This document shows, one piece after another, positions 1 through 8,534 of a stretch of DNA of 38,253 nt; within the stretch, counting starts at the first letter, position 1, and every line of letters begins with the position of its first letter. This stretch comes from an uncultured Paracoccaceae bacterium (lineage in GTDB: Bacteria > Pseudomonadota > Alphaproteobacteria > Rhodobacterales > Rhodobacteraceae): the NCBI GenBank assembly GCA_937883775.1, contig CAKZXZ010000033.1, forward strand, positions 1 through 38,253, in the 5' to 3' direction. A program made the translations under genes and the position numbers. A model generated the notes under the pieces. That model had not been told where the DNA came from, did not search any database, and worked only from the letters and a program-made list of their open reading frames with translations.

Positions 1-697
1 TTTCGGGCAGGGTGAACGCTTCGTTGCCGTCAAGATGGGCGCGGAAGGCTTGCAGCTGGCGGCCCTCAAGGGCGTAGTCGGTTTCCTCGTGGAGCTGGCG
101 GCGGGCCTCGGTCAGGTAGGGTTTCAGTTCGAACCCAGAGGGCAACAGCCCCGAAACCTTCATCAGCGCGCCGACATTGGAGACATCGCTGTCGATGCTT
201 CTGGCGACGCCGGGATATTGCACCTTGATCGCCACGTCGCGCCCGTCCTTGAGTTGTGCGCGGTGGACCTGCCCGATCGAGGCGGCGGCGATGGGGTGGA
301 CGTCGAAGCGTTGGAATTCCTTGAGCCAACCCTCGGGCCAGTTGGCGTTGAGTACTTTCTTGAGCTGTGACGGGGGCATGAAATCGGCATCTGCGCGGAG
401 GCGGGCGAAGATCTGGGCCAGCTCGGGCGGGAGCACGTCGCCGGTATCCATCGACACAAGCTGGCCGATCTTCATCGCCGCCCCGCGCATCTTGGCCAGA
501 TCATCTGCGATGCGGCGCATGTTGCCGGGGGTCAGCAACAGATCGCGCATCTTGGGGCGCTGGCCGCGGGCCAGATCCTGAATTGCACCGCCCGCCATAG
601 AGCCGCCTACGCGCGCGGTCATTGACGCAAGGCGATTGAAGCGCGACAGGCGGGTTGCGGGAATGGCGCGCGGTTGGGATCGGGGATGTTCGGTCAT
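1..697 (-). CDS. ABC1/UbiB (AarF)-family atypical kinase, C-terminus cut by window edge
   Basis: The reading frame opens at an ATG at 695-697 on the minus strand and runs off the left edge after about 232 codons without a stop, so only the N-terminal half is present (the family is usually about 430-550 residues). The translation shows family hallmarks: KMGQLVSM, the KxGQ motif unique to ABC1/UbiB kinases, then AAASIGQVHRA, the Ala-rich nucleotide-binding loop, and VAIKVQYPGV with the kinase lysine. Family members are atypical protein-kinase-fold ATPases that support ubiquinone biosynthesis or lipid handling; the substrate here cannot be read. The start lies 23 bases downstream of the stop of the OxyR-like regulator on the same strand, so co-transcription is likely. 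True E. coli-type UbiB has C-terminal membrane helices, which would lie outside the window, so the bona fide UbiB role is undecided. Confidence 0.85.
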   Translation of the reverse strand, partial: MTEHPRSQPRAIPATRLSRFNRLASMTARVGGSMAGGAIQDLARGQRPKMRDLLLTPGNMRRIADDLAKMRGAAMKIGQLVSMDTGDVLPPELAQIFARLRADADFMPPSQLKKVLNANWPEGWLKEFQRFDVHPIAAASIGQVHRAQLKDGRDVAIKVQYPGVARSIDSDVSNVGALMKVSGLLPSGFELKPYLTEARRQLHEETDYALEGRQLQAFRAHLDGNEAFTLPE

Positions 698-720
698 GGG
701 CGAGAGATAGGGCGTCGCGG

Positions 721-1647
721 TTAACGCTCAACCTGCACGAGGCCTTTGAACCGGGTGCGCGCGATTTGGGTGATCGCGTCAGCGATGCGTTCGAACGCGG
801 CGGTCTTGCCTGAGCGTTTGCGCCAGACCAGCCCGACAGATCGGAAGAGCTTGGCGCGAGGCCGGATCGCGAGGGACGGGTCGGCCTCTCCGATCTCGGA
901 TGCGATGTAGAGGGCGGGCAGGAAGGTGGCACCCATGCCCATGCCGACCATCTGGCGCAGCGCATCAAGGGAGGTGCCTTCGTAGTCGCGCTGCAACTCG
1001 GCGCCGGTGTCGGAGCACAGCGCCGAGATCTGGTCGTGCAGCGCGTAGCCGGGGCCCAGCGACAGGATGGCCTGCCCGGCGAGGTCATCATCGGTGATCT
1101 GAGAGAGCCGGGCGAGCGGGTGATCGGAGGCGGTCACAAGCGAAAGCGGTTCGCGGAACAGGCGGCGCGTGGTCAGATCGGCGCCGGTCATGGGCAGCTG
1201 GGTCAGCACGATGTCATGGCCGCCGCGTTCCAGTTCGAAGCGCAGATCACTGGGCGCGCTTTCGCGGATGTAAAGCGAAAGATCGGGATAGGCGCTGTGC
1301 AATTCGGCGACGACCCAGGGCATCAGGTAGGGGCCCAGCGTGGGGCTGACGCCAAGGCGCAGCGTGCCCGACAGGCCGGATTTCAGCGCGGTCGAGACGT
1401 CCATCAGGCGCTGCACATCGTCAAGGATGGCCTGAGCGCGCAGAAGAACTTCGCGGCCTGCGGGGGTCAGGGTGACCGGGCCGCGCCCGCGTTCGACCAA
1501 GGGCAGGGCGAGGGTTTCTTCGAGATTGCTGATCTGGACGGAAAGCGAGGGTTGGCTGATCCCCTCCCGCTCGGCGGCTTTGCGGAAATGACGAGTGTCG
1601 GCAAGGGCGCTGAGATAGCGGAGTTGGCGGAGTGTGAGATCGGACAT
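721..1647 (-). CDS. OxyR-like LysR-family transcriptional regulator lacking the peroxidatic cysteine
   Basis: A 308-residue LysR regulator. Residues 1-60 form the winged helix-turn-helix (LRQLRYLSALADTRHFRKAAE, then SQPSLSVQI), and about 90-300 form the periplasmic-binding-like sensor domain. The sensor aligns well with OxyR: GYALHDQISALC fits E. coli GHCLRDQAMGFC, followed by TSLDALRQMVGMGMGATFLPAL. At the place of peroxidatic Cys199 this protein has Ala202. Cys211, matching resolving Cys208, is retained and is the only cysteine in the protein. It therefore cannot form the classic intramolecular disulfide. The gene is divergent from mrpA across a 229-base intergenic region that holds an OxyR-type half-site, and the ABC1 kinase gene follows it. 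Family placement is firm. A role as a true peroxide sensor is doubtful. Confidence 0.88.
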   Translation of the reverse strand: MSDLTLRQLRYLSALADTRHFRKAAEREGISQPSLSVQISNLEETLALPLVERGRGPVTLTPAGREVLLRAQAILDDVQRLMDVSTALKSGLSGTLRLGVSPTLGPYLMPWVVAELHSAYPDLSLYIRESAPSDLRFELERGGHDIVLTQLPMTGADLTTRRLFREPLSLVTASDHPLARLSQITDDDLAGQAILSLGPGYALHDQISALCSDTGAELQRDYEGTSLDALRQMVGMGMGATFLPALYIASEIGEADPSLAIRPRAKLFRSVGLVWRKRSGKTAAFERIADAITQIARTRFKGLVQVER

Positions 1648-1667
1648 GCGTCAGGATTTACCAATTA

Positions 1668-1682
1668 ATAGGAAAAAGCTAT
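1668..1682. promoter_or_regulatory. OxyR-type half-site (ATAG-N7-CTAT) within a longer inverted repeat
   Basis: ATAG at 1668-1671 and CTAT at 1679-1682 are separated by exactly seven bases, matching the half-site spacing in the OxyR consensus and containing the generic LysR T-N11-A. The element lies 21-35 bases upstream of the ATG of the OxyR-like gene, a typical autoregulatory position. The second tandem half-site expected at 1690-1704 is poor. Instead a perfect 10-base inverted repeat links 1667-1676 (AATAGGAAAA) with 1705-1714 (TTTTCCTATT), with an A/T-rich centre. Regulator identity is inferred. Confidence 0.5.
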
Positions 1683-1767
1683 GAAAAAATATAATATGGT
1701 TGTCTTTTCCTATTGAATTTGATGCGTATATTTCTTTCATCCGGAGCTAAATATTGAGACGGACGTC

Positions 1768-1808
1768 AGCCGGGGCGGACCACACGGGGGGTGGGGTCTG
1801 CCCCGGCT
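1768..1808. promoter_or_regulatory. Very GC-rich hairpin in the mrp leader region
   Basis: Bases 1768-1781 pair with 1795-1808 to give a 14-bp stem (AGCCGGGGC at the base, one G-T wobble) around a 13-base loop; weaker pairing continues outward to about 1762 and 1814. It sits between two divergent genes and about 70-120 bases before the mrpA start, and no T-run follows it, so it is not a convincing intrinsic terminator. It could be a leader-RNA structure or a protein-binding palindrome for the antiporter operon; function is unknown. Confidence 0.4.
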
Positions 1809-1876
1809 GTCGACATTCTGGGAGAATCTCCTAGGTTACGAGTTGAATACGCCTGATGTGGGTCAGGTGACTATGA

Positions 1877-4207
1877 ATGAGGGACGGCATGGCAGCATCT
1901 AAGCCAGGGGCATCTGCCTCAAACGGCGTTATTGGGTGGGTGCCAGTGGCCATTGCGGCCAGCCTCTTTGCTTATTTTCTGCAATTTCTGGGACCTGTGA
2001 GCCAAGGTGAGGTCATTCGCCTTGTGTGGAACTGGGTGCCGTCGTTGGACATCGCGCTGTCGTTCACCGTGGACGGCTTGAGCCTGACATTCGCCCTGTT
2101 GATTTCGGGAATCGGCACGGCGGTGATGCTGTATTCAAACAGCTATCTGGCTGGGCATCCGCAATATGACCGCTTTGCGCTGTATCTGACCAGTTTCATG
2201 TTGGCGATGTTGGGGCTGGTGCTGGCGGACAATCTGATTGCTTTGTTCGTCTTCTGGGAATTAACCACGATCACCTCGTATCTGCTGATCGGCTTTAACA
2301 ACGAGGAAGCCAAATCACGGCGCTCGGCGTTGCAGGCGTTGTTGCTGACGGGGGCCGGGGCGTTGGTGCTGCTGGCAGGCATTATTCTACTCGGCGTTGC
2401 TGCTGGCACCTTTGAGATATCCGAGATTTTGGCCCAAGGCGACGCGATCCGCGAGCATCCTTGGTATGTGGGGATCGTGATCTTGGTCCTTGTGGGCGCG
2501 TTCACGAAGTCGGCGCAGGTGCCGTTTCACTTCTGGTTGCCAAACGCGATGGCAGCACCGACGCCGGTGTCGGCCTTCTTGCACTCGGCCACGATGGTGA
2601 AAGGCGGCGTTTACTTGATGGCGCGCTTGCATCCGGGGCTGTCAGGGACGGAGTTGTGGCTGTGGACGCTCACGGTGTTCGGCGCTGTGACAGCGGTTTT
2701 CGCGTCGATTCTGGCGTTCCGGCAGACGGATTTGAAGCAGGCGCTGGCCTATACGACGCTGATGGCGCTTGGCACGTTAACCATGTTGCTGGGCTCGGCC
2801 GAGGGCTATGCGATCACAGCGTTTGTGACCTTTCTGGTGGTGCATTCGCTTTATAAAGCGGCGCTTTTCCTGGTTGTGGGCTGTATCGACCACGGCACCG
2901 GGACGCGCGATGCCAACGTGCTGGGAGGCTTGGGCAAGGCCATGCCCGTGACGGCCTTTGCGGCGGCTTTGGCGGCTTTGAGCATGGCGGGTATCCCGCC
3001 TTTCATGGGCTTTATCGCGAAAGAACTGGCCTATAAGGGCGCGGAGGAAACGCTGACAAACGTGACCTTTGTGGCGGGCATGTCGCTGGCGGCGAACGCG
3101 CTGATGGTGGCCGTTGCGGGCATCGTGGCGCTGCGCCCGTTCTGGAGCAAGGCGGAAGGGGAGATGCCCCACACCCCGCATGAGGCGCCTTGGCCGATGT
3201 TGGCGGGGCCAGTGGTTTTGGCGGTGCTGGGGCTGCTCTTTGGGCTCATGCCGGGCTATGCGCAGACCTATCTTGTGAACCCGACGGTGCAGGGCTTTCT
3301 GGGCTCGATGGAGGCTGCGAAAGAGCTGAAGCTTTGGGCCGGCGTCAACCTGGCGCTTTATCTGTCGATTGCGACTTTCGTGATTGGTGGTCTGCTGTAT
3401 GCCTTCCACCGAACGCTGCGGCCTGCGCTGATCCGCGTGAACATGGCATCGCCGAAATTCGACAAGGGCTGGGACAACATTCTGGACGGGTTGAAAGCCG
3501 TGGCGGCGTGGCAAACCCGCCTGCTGCAATCGGGCGTATTGCGTCAGTATATGTTCGTGATTTTCGCCACACTTCTAGTGGGCGTTGGCGGCACGCTTTG
3601 GGCGAAAGGGGCGTTTCACTGGCCGCTGGTGTTCGAGGGCGAATTGGCGCCAAAGCACTGGACGGTGATCGGCCTTTTGATGGTCGGCACGCTGGTGACG
3701 GTGACGACCCGCTCCCGTATTCTGGCGATCGCCGCGTTGGGGGTGGTGGGCATCGCGGTCGCCATCATCTTTATCATCTACGGCGCGCCGGATGTGGCGA
3801 TCACGCAGCTGCTTGTTGAGACGCTGGTTGTCGTGCTGGTGGCCGTCGCCATGCTGCGCCTGCCATTGCTGGATCAGAAAGGCAAATCGGATCACCGGCC
3901 TTTGGACGCGGTGCTGGCCGTGGGCGTGGGCGGCGTTGTGACGATGACGATCCTGCTGATGCTGGAGCAACCGATTGATCTGCGCCTGAGTGCGTATTTC
4001 AACGAAACGGCCTGGCCGGATGCGTTTGGGCGTAACATCGTGAACGTGATCCTTGTGGATTTCCGCGCACTTGACACCTTTGGCGAGATTGCGGTCGTGC
4101 TGATCGCGGGGCTGTCGGCCTATGCGTTGCTGCGCACGACGCAACCGGTGCGGCACCGCCGGGGAATGCGCAATAAAGACACGAATGTCCAAGAGGATAC
4201 GCCATGA
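1877..4207 (+). CDS. mrpA: Mrp-type Na+/H+ antiporter subunit A (MrpA/MnhA)
   Basis: This 776-residue, highly hydrophobic protein has the expected length for MrpA. The N-terminal two thirds is a complex-I NuoL-like antiporter module: [17 protein letters not shown] carries the conserved membrane glutamate, and [25 protein letters not shown] is the classic proton-channel helix region. The C-terminal part has the MrpA-specific domain ([18 protein letters not shown]) related to hydrogenase MbhD/E subunits. It forms the large ion-translocating subunit of the inner-membrane Mrp complex. Two starts are possible: ATG 1877 with AGGTGA at 1865-1870, or ATG 1889 with GAGGGA just upstream; the first is given. 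The mrpB ATG overlaps its stop. It is the first gene of the operon and presumably is transcribed from the region at 1690-1876. Confidence 0.96.
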   Translation: MRDGMAASKPGASASNGVIGWVPVAIAASLFAYFLQFLGPVSQGEVIRLVWNWVPSLDIALSFTVDGLSLTFALLISGIGTAVMLYSNSYLAGHPQYDRFALYLTSFMLAMLGLVLADNLIALFVFWELTTITSYLLIGFNNEEAKSRRSALQALLLTGAGALVLLAGIILLGVAAGTFEISEILAQGDAIREHPWYVGIVILVLVGAFTKSAQVPFHFWLPNAMAAPTPVSAFLHSATMVKGGVYLMARLHPGLSGTELWLWTLTVFGAVTAVFASILAFRQTDLKQALAYTTLMALGTLTMLLGSAEGYAITAFVTFLVVHSLYKAALFLVVGCIDHGTGTRDANVLGGLGKAMPVTAFAAALAALSMAGIPPFMGFIAKELAYKGAEETLTNVTFVAGMSLAANALMVAVAGIVALRPFWSKAEGEMPHTPHEAPWPMLAGPVVLAVLGLLFGLMPGYAQTYLVNPTVQGFLGSMEAAKELKLWAGVNLALYLSIATFVIGGLLYAFHRTLRPALIRVNMASPKFDKGWDNILDGLKAVAAWQTRLLQSGVLRQYMFVIFATLLVGVGGTLWAKGAFHWPLVFEGELAPKHWTVIGLLMVGTLVTVTTRSRILAIAALGVVGIAVAIIFIIYGAPDVAITQLLVETLVVVLVAVAMLRLPLLDQKGKSDHRPLDAVLAVGVGGVVTMTILLMLEQPIDLRLSAYFNETAWPDAFGRNIVNVILVDFRALDTFGEIAVVLIAGLSAYALLRTTQPVRHRRGMRNKDTNVQEDTP

Positions 4208-4623
4208 ATTCGCTGATCCTTCAGGTGGCGACGCGGTATCTGTCGTCGCTGTTGCTGGTCTTTTCGATCTACATGCTGTTGCGGGGTCATAACGAACCGG
4301 GCGGCGGCTTTATCGGCGGGCTCGTTGGGGCGACGGGGTTCATTCTTTATGCAGTGGCGTGTGGCACGTCTGGCGCCCGGCAAGCGTTGCGGGTATCGCC
4401 ACAGAACATCGCTGCCATTGGCCTGGGTATTTCGCTGCTGTCTGGCCTCTTTTCGATGTTCTTTGCCGATGCGCCTTTCACCGGGCAGTGGCTGTTCATT
4501 GGTGCGGAGGGCGACGACAAGGGGTTGCCGATTTCGACCATCCTGTTCTTTGACATTGGCGTTTATCTGGTCGTGCTGGGCGCAATCCTGACGCTGGTCT
4601 TCGCGATGGAAGAGGAAATCTGA
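4204..4623 (+). CDS. mrpB: Mrp antiporter subunit B
   Basis: A 139-residue membrane protein of standard MrpB length with four likely transmembrane helices. The conserved segment [21 protein letters not shown] is diagnostic for MrpB/MnhB. It is a required small subunit of the Mrp complex, packing beside MrpA at the cation-pathway end of the complex. Its ATG lies inside the mrpA stop (ATGA at 4204-4207), and its own TGA overlaps the mrpC ATG, which implies translational coupling. Confidence 0.95.
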   Translation: MNSLILQVATRYLSSLLLVFSIYMLLRGHNEPGGGFIGGLVGATGFILYAVACGTSGARQALRVSPQNIAAIGLGISLLSGLFSMFFADAPFTGQWLFIGAEGDDKGLPISTILFFDIGVYLVVLGAILTLVFAMEEEI

Positions 4624-4988
4624 TGGAGACCCTTCTTGCCCTCGCCATCGGCGTGCTTGTTGCAGCGGCCGTGTACCTGATGCTGGCGCGCAATGTGCTG
4701 CGGTTCATCTTTGGGCTGATCTTGATTTCCAACGCTGCAAACCTGACGATCTTTGTCAGCGGGCGCCTGACCCAAGGCTTGCCGCCACTAATTGCCGACG
4801 GGGCCTATGCACCTGTTGTGGGGTCGGCCAATGCGTTGCCGCAAGCGTTGGTGCTGACTGCGATTGTGATCGGCTTTGGCCTGTTTGCCTTCGCGCTGGT
4901 GTTGGTCTTTCGCGCCTACACGACGCTTGGCACGCTGAATTCTGACAAAATGCGGGTCGCCGAGCCGCGCGAGGACGCTGCCAAATGA
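4623..4988 (+). CDS. mrpC: Mrp antiporter subunit C (NuoK-like)
   Basis: This 121-residue protein has three predicted transmembrane helices and the NuoK-like fold of MrpC. It opens with a helix (LLALAIGVLVAAAVYLML), followed by RNVLRFIFGLILISNAANL with the conserved asparagine-rich turn, and then the helix PQALVLTAIVIGFGLFAFAL, which resembles the NuoK consensus. It forms part of the membrane core joining MrpA to MrpD. The start overlaps the mrpB stop (TGATG at 4621-4625), and the mrpD start overlaps its end (ATGA at 4985-4988). Confidence 0.95.
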   Translation: METLLALAIGVLVAAAVYLMLARNVLRFIFGLILISNAANLTIFVSGRLTQGLPPLIADGAYAPVVGSANALPQALVLTAIVIGFGLFAFALVLVFRAYTTLGTLNSDKMRVAEPREDAAK

Positions 4989-6484
4989 GTTGGATGCTAA
5001 GCCTGCCGATCCTCATTCCGTTTTTGACCGGTGTGTTGGCTTTCCTGCTGCGCGAGCTTCGGGCGGGCGCGTGGATCAGTGTTATTGGGTGCGCGATTTT
5101 GCTGGCCGCAAGTGCGGTTCTAATGGGGCATGTGCTGGATAAAGGCGTGGTTGCCGGGCAGATGGGCAACTGGCCTGCACCGTTTGGCATCACGCTGGTT
5201 GCGGATTTGCTGAGTGCGGTCATGGTTGTCATCACGGCGATCACCGGGCTGGCCGTTTCGATCTATGCGCTGGCCGAGATCAACCGCCGCAAGGAGTATC
5301 TGGGCTATCACGCGCTTTTTCAGGTCCTGCTGGCCGGTGTCTGCGGCGCATTCCTGACGGGCGATCTGTTCAACCTTTATGTCTGGTTCGAGGTCATGCT
5401 GATCTCGAGCTTTGGTTTGCTGATCCTTGGGGGATCGAAGGCGCAGATCGACGGTGGCATCAAATATGTGACGCTCAACCTCGTCTCGACCATCCTGTTT
5501 TTGTCAGGCGTCGGCCTGCTTTACGGCCTGACCGGAACGCTGAACATGGCCGATCTGGCACTGGCCGTGGATCAGGTCGAAAATCAGGGGCTACTGACCG
5601 TGATCGCGGTGATGTTCATGATCGCGTTTGGGGTGAAAGCGGCGGTCTTTCCTTTGTTCTTCTGGCTGCCTGCGGCCTATCACACGCCGTCATTCAGCGT
5701 GTCGGCTGTTTTTGCCGGTTTGCTGACCAAGGTCGGGGTCTATGCGCTGATCCGGATGTTCACCTTGGTCTTTGACCATGACGTCGGCTACACCCATACG
5801 ATCCTGCTATGGGTGGCAGGTTTCACGATGGTGACGGGCGTTTTGGGGGCGGCGGCGCAAAGCGATTTCCGCAAGATCCTGTCGTTTCATATCGTCAGCC
5901 AAATCGGCTACATGATCCTTGGTCTGGCGCTTTACACACCATTGGCGCTTGTCGGCGCGGTCTTTTATCTGGTGCACCACATTGTGGTTAAGGCAAACCT
6001 GTTCCTGATCTCGGGCGTGGCCGAGAAACTCACCGGCTCGACCGAGCTGAAAGAGATCGGCGGGCTTTACAAATCCGCGCCGCTTCTGGGCATCCTGTTC
6101 CTGATCCCGGCCTTCTCACTGGCTGGCTTCCCACCGCTGTCGGGTTTCTGGGCGAAGTATATCCTTGTGAAAGCCTCGCTTGATATCGAGATGTGGATCA
6201 TCGCCGGGGTCGCGCTGTTTGTGGGGCTGCTGACCATTTATTCGATGACCAAGATCTGGGCGCAGGCGTTTTGGGAGCCGCATCCTTACGGTCTTGAGCC
6301 GAAGCTGAGTATTCTGACGCCCGAGCAGCGGTGGTCCTACCTGTTGCCGATCGCGTTTCTGGCGACGCTGACGATCATCATCGGGTTCTACCCCGAGCCG
6401 TTCGTGCAATTCGCCGAACGCTCTGCGGCGCAACTTCTGGATCCCGCGCCCTATATTGAGGCGGTACTGGGAGCGCAGCCATGA
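4985..6484 (+). CDS. mrpD: Mrp antiporter subunit D (NuoM/N-like)
   Basis: The protein is 499 residues, the usual MrpD length, and is hydrophobic throughout. Complex-I antiporter motifs are plain: LFNLYVWFEVMLISSFGLL with the conserved glutamate, VKAAVFPLFFWLPAAYHTPS with the lysine, and VSAVFAGLLTKVGVYAL. It is the second large proton-channel subunit of the Mrp complex. Gene overlap with mrpC upstream and mrpE downstream (ATGA at 6481-6484) places it in a single translation-coupled operon. Nothing is missing or unusual in the motifs that can be seen. Confidence 0.96.
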   Translation: MSWMLSLPILIPFLTGVLAFLLRELRAGAWISVIGCAILLAASAVLMGHVLDKGVVAGQMGNWPAPFGITLVADLLSAVMVVITAITGLAVSIYALAEINRRKEYLGYHALFQVLLAGVCGAFLTGDLFNLYVWFEVMLISSFGLLILGGSKAQIDGGIKYVTLNLVSTILFLSGVGLLYGLTGTLNMADLALAVDQVENQGLLTVIAVMFMIAFGVKAAVFPLFFWLPAAYHTPSFSVSAVFAGLLTKVGVYALIRMFTLVFDHDVGYTHTILLWVAGFTMVTGVLGAAAQSDFRKILSFHIVSQIGYMILGLALYTPLALVGAVFYLVHHIVVKANLFLISGVAEKLTGSTELKEIGGLYKSAPLLGILFLIPAFSLAGFPPLSGFWAKYILVKASLDIEMWIIAGVALFVGLLTIYSMTKIWAQAFWEPHPYGLEPKLSILTPEQRWSYLLPIAFLATLTIIIGFYPEPFVQFAERSAAQLLDPAPYIEAVLGAQP

Positions 6485-6960
6485 ACCTATTCCTGCTCAA
6501 TCTGATTTTGGCGATCAGCTGGTCAGCCTTGGCGGGCAGTTTCACGCTGAGCACTCTTGCCGTGGGATTTGTTTTGGGGTTTGGCACGCTTTGGCTGTTG
6601 CAACCGCTTCTGGGCGGTCCAAGCGCCTATTTTTTGCGCGCCTATTACTGGGTCCGGCTGGCGGTCATGTTCCACTATGAGCTGGTTGTGTCGTCACTGG
6701 CTGTGGTCTGGGACGTTATCACACCCACGCAGCTGAGCAGACCGGGCATAGTCGAAGTGCCGTTGGACATCAAAAGCGATACCGGTATCTTGCTGGTGAC
6801 GAACCTGATCTCACTCACCCCTGGCACGCTGTCGCTGGACGTGAGCGAGGACCGCAAAACATTGTTTGTGCACGCAATGTTTGCGGATGACCATGAAGCG
6901 GTGCGGTCGCAGTTGAAAAACACGATGGAGAAATGGGTGCGGGAGGCCTTGGAGACATGA
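6481..6960 (+). CDS. mrpE: Mrp antiporter subunit E
   Basis: A 159-residue protein with N-terminal membrane helices (residues about 1-60) and a cytoplasmic C-terminal domain, as in MrpE/MnhE. The segment LLVTNLISLTPGTLSLDVSED is strongly characteristic of the family. MrpE is needed for assembly and activity of the Mrp complex. Overlaps of ATGA type join it to mrpD and to mrpF. Confidence 0.95.
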   Translation: MNLFLLNLILAISWSALAGSFTLSTLAVGFVLGFGTLWLLQPLLGGPSAYFLRAYYWVRLAVMFHYELVVSSLAVVWDVITPTQLSRPGIVEVPLDIKSDTGILLVTNLISLTPGTLSLDVSEDRKTLFVHAMFADDHEAVRSQLKNTMEKWVREALET

Positions 6961-7277
6961 GCGATGCCGAGTTCCTTGATCTGAGCCTGAGCATCGGTTT
7001 CGTGGTGATGGGCCTATCGCTGGTATTGGGTTTTTATCGCCTTGTCCGCGGCCCCAGCCTTCCTGATCGCGTGGTCGCCCTCGACATGATGACGGTGCTT
7101 ATCATCGTCTTTTGCGGCTTGTTCGCCATCGCCACAGACGAACGCGCGTTTCTGGATGTGGCCATCGTGTTGGCGCTGATCGGCTTTCTGGCAACCGTGG
7201 CCCTTGCCCGCTTTGCCGAGCGCCGTCTGGCCCGGCGCGACGACGCGGAACTGGCGGACCTGGAGGACGAAACATGA
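6957..7277 (+). CDS. mrpF: Mrp antiporter subunit F
   Basis: A 106-residue protein with three membrane helices. The start chosen is ATG 6957, which overlaps the mrpE stop and gives MSDAEFLDLSLSIGF; an upstream in-frame extension to 6933 would lie within mrpE. Family features are YRLVRGPSLPDRVVALDMM and the helix near ERAFLDVAIVLALIGFLATV. It is a small subunit of the Mrp complex. The charged C-terminal tail (ERRLARRDD) is cytoplasmic in related proteins. Confidence 0.94.
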   Translation: MSDAEFLDLSLSIGFVVMGLSLVLGFYRLVRGPSLPDRVVALDMMTVLIIVFCGLFAIATDERAFLDVAIVLALIGFLATVALARFAERRLARRDDAELADLEDET

Positions 7278-7579
7278 CCGAGGTCATCATCGGCGTGCTG
7301 GTCCTGACCGGCAGCTTCTTTGCCTTCATCGCGTCTTTGGGCGTGGTGCGCTTGCCCGACGTTTTGGTGCGGATGCATGCCTCGACCAAGGCTGGTACGC
7401 TGTCGGCCGGTTTGGTCATGCTGGGCGCCGCGATCTGGTTCTGGGACCTCGCGGTTGCCTTTCTGGTCGTCGCGCTGGTGCTGTTCTTGCTGCTCACCGC
7501 CCCGGTCGCCGCCCATATGATCGGTCGCGCTGCTGTACGCACGGGTGTCAAGATGTGGACGGGGCGGGAGGAGGACTGA
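7274..7579 (+). CDS. mrpG: Mrp antiporter subunit G
   Basis: This 101-residue protein has three hydrophobic helices. The segment GVVRLPDVLVRMHASTKAGT is the diagnostic MrpG/MnhG motif. The start is ATG 7274, overlapping the mrpF stop (ATGA). It completes the seven-subunit set in canonical order A-B-C-D-E-F-G, a group-1 Mrp system. The high-GC flank ends with this gene; the next gene begins 76 bases on, with clearly different base use. Confidence 0.94.
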   Translation: MTEVIIGVLVLTGSFFAFIASLGVVRLPDVLVRMHASTKAGTLSAGLVMLGAAIWFWDLAVAFLVVALVLFLLLTAPVAAHMIGRAAVRTGVKMWTGREED

Positions 7580-7655
7580 GCCGCTACATTTTGTCAAAGA
7601 CATCTTGAACATGCGGTGGTAGTGAGCCGGAATCAAACTGCACAGGAGGAGAGCC

Positions 7656-8534
7656 ATGCTGAACAGTGATCTGAGGCCTATTCTTGTAAGGGGTATGAGT
7701 AGATCCGGCGGCACGCTACTTTGCACCTTGCTGGATGCTCACCCCGACGTCTCTTTTTCCTTTGAGCTTTATCCTAATCTGCTCTTGCTCGAACAGCCAA
7801 TCGACCAGATGGCACTTGCCAGATCCTTTGCAGGGACCTCGTCGCTGAAAGAGGCGGCAGCTTTGGCTCCAACTCCAAGGTTTGGCACATTTATCAATCG
7901 TTTGCCACGCGGGGGCCTCGACGCCGACGATTTTGCCGAGTTGTTGAAAAGAGCAACGAAAGAAGGGTCAAGATTAACTGAGCTGAAGGGTTGCATGCGG
8001 GTTATGCAACTTTGCTGCGAACTTAAGCAAAGTCGCGATCAGACACAGCGATGGGGTTTGAAGTGTAACAACGCTGTTGAAGCATATTTGGATGTTTTTC
8101 CAAACGCGCAGTTCGTCGATATCATCCGAGACGGTCGCGACGTTCTCGCAAGTCAAAAGAATACCGGGGCCTTCAATCCAGAAGTGAGTGCTCTTGCGAA
8201 CTCGTGGATGAAGACACATCAGAAATTCGAACGTCTTCGGACGGACTACCCTGATCAGATCATGATCATCCGCTATGAAGATCTGACGATGCGGCCGATT
8301 GAAACGACGCAGGAACTTTGCAATTTTCTAAATCTGCCGTTTGTCAACGAGATGCTTCAGTTTCACGAGATGGATCTGACTGTCTTCAAGACACGGCATC
8401 TGTCTTTGAATCGCATTACTAAGAAAATAGATGCAACCAAGATTGGCCGTTGGAAAACAGAGCTTACTCAAGAGGAGGTTGCGACTTTTGCTGAGATCGC
8501 AAGCGAGTTTATGAAAGAATGGGGTTACGAGTAG
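7656..8534 (+). CDS. PAPS-dependent sulfotransferase family protein
   Basis: A 292-residue cytosolic sulfotransferase-fold protein. Residues 12-20 (RGMSRSGGT) form the 5'-phosphosulfate-binding loop. IIRDGRDVLASQ near 156-167 is the 3'-phosphate-binding motif with the expected Arg and Ser. The C-terminal KIGRWKTELT is the usual third conserved block of carbohydrate sulfotransferases. It should transfer sulfate from PAPS to a hydroxyl or amino group of a sugar; the acceptor is not deducible. A strong Shine-Dalgarno, AGGAGGA at 7644-7650, sits five bases before the ATG. It is the first gene of the lower-GC carbohydrate block and ends flush against a convergent methyltransferase gene. No PAPS-synthesis genes are in the window. 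Confidence 0.88.
   Translation: MLNSDLRPILVRGMSRSGGTLLCTLLDAHPDVSFSFELYPNLLLLEQPIDQMALARSFAGTSSLKEAAALAPTPRFGTFINRLPRGGLDADDFAELLKRATKEGSRLTELKGCMRVMQLCCELKQSRDQTQRWGLKCNNAVEAYLDVFPNAQFVDIIRDGRDVLASQKNTGAFNPEVSALANSWMKTHQKFERLRTDYPDQIMIIRYEDLTMRPIETTQELCNFLNLPFVNEMLQFHEMDLTVFKTRHLSLNRITKKIDATKIGRWKTELTQEEVATFAEIASEFMKEWGYE

Noticed and set aside
1036-1668. 210-residue plus-strand open frame
   Set aside because: It is the antisense shadow of the OxyR-like gene; the LysR protein on the other strand has clear homology and this frame does not.
1768-1808. Intrinsic terminator
   Set aside because: The hairpin lies between divergent starts and is not followed by a T-run, so nothing upstream needs ending there.
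2777-3529. 250-residue minus-strand open frame rich in His, Arg and Gln
   Set aside because: It lies fully inside mrpA; its composition is what high-GC antisense reading produces, with no recognisable domain.
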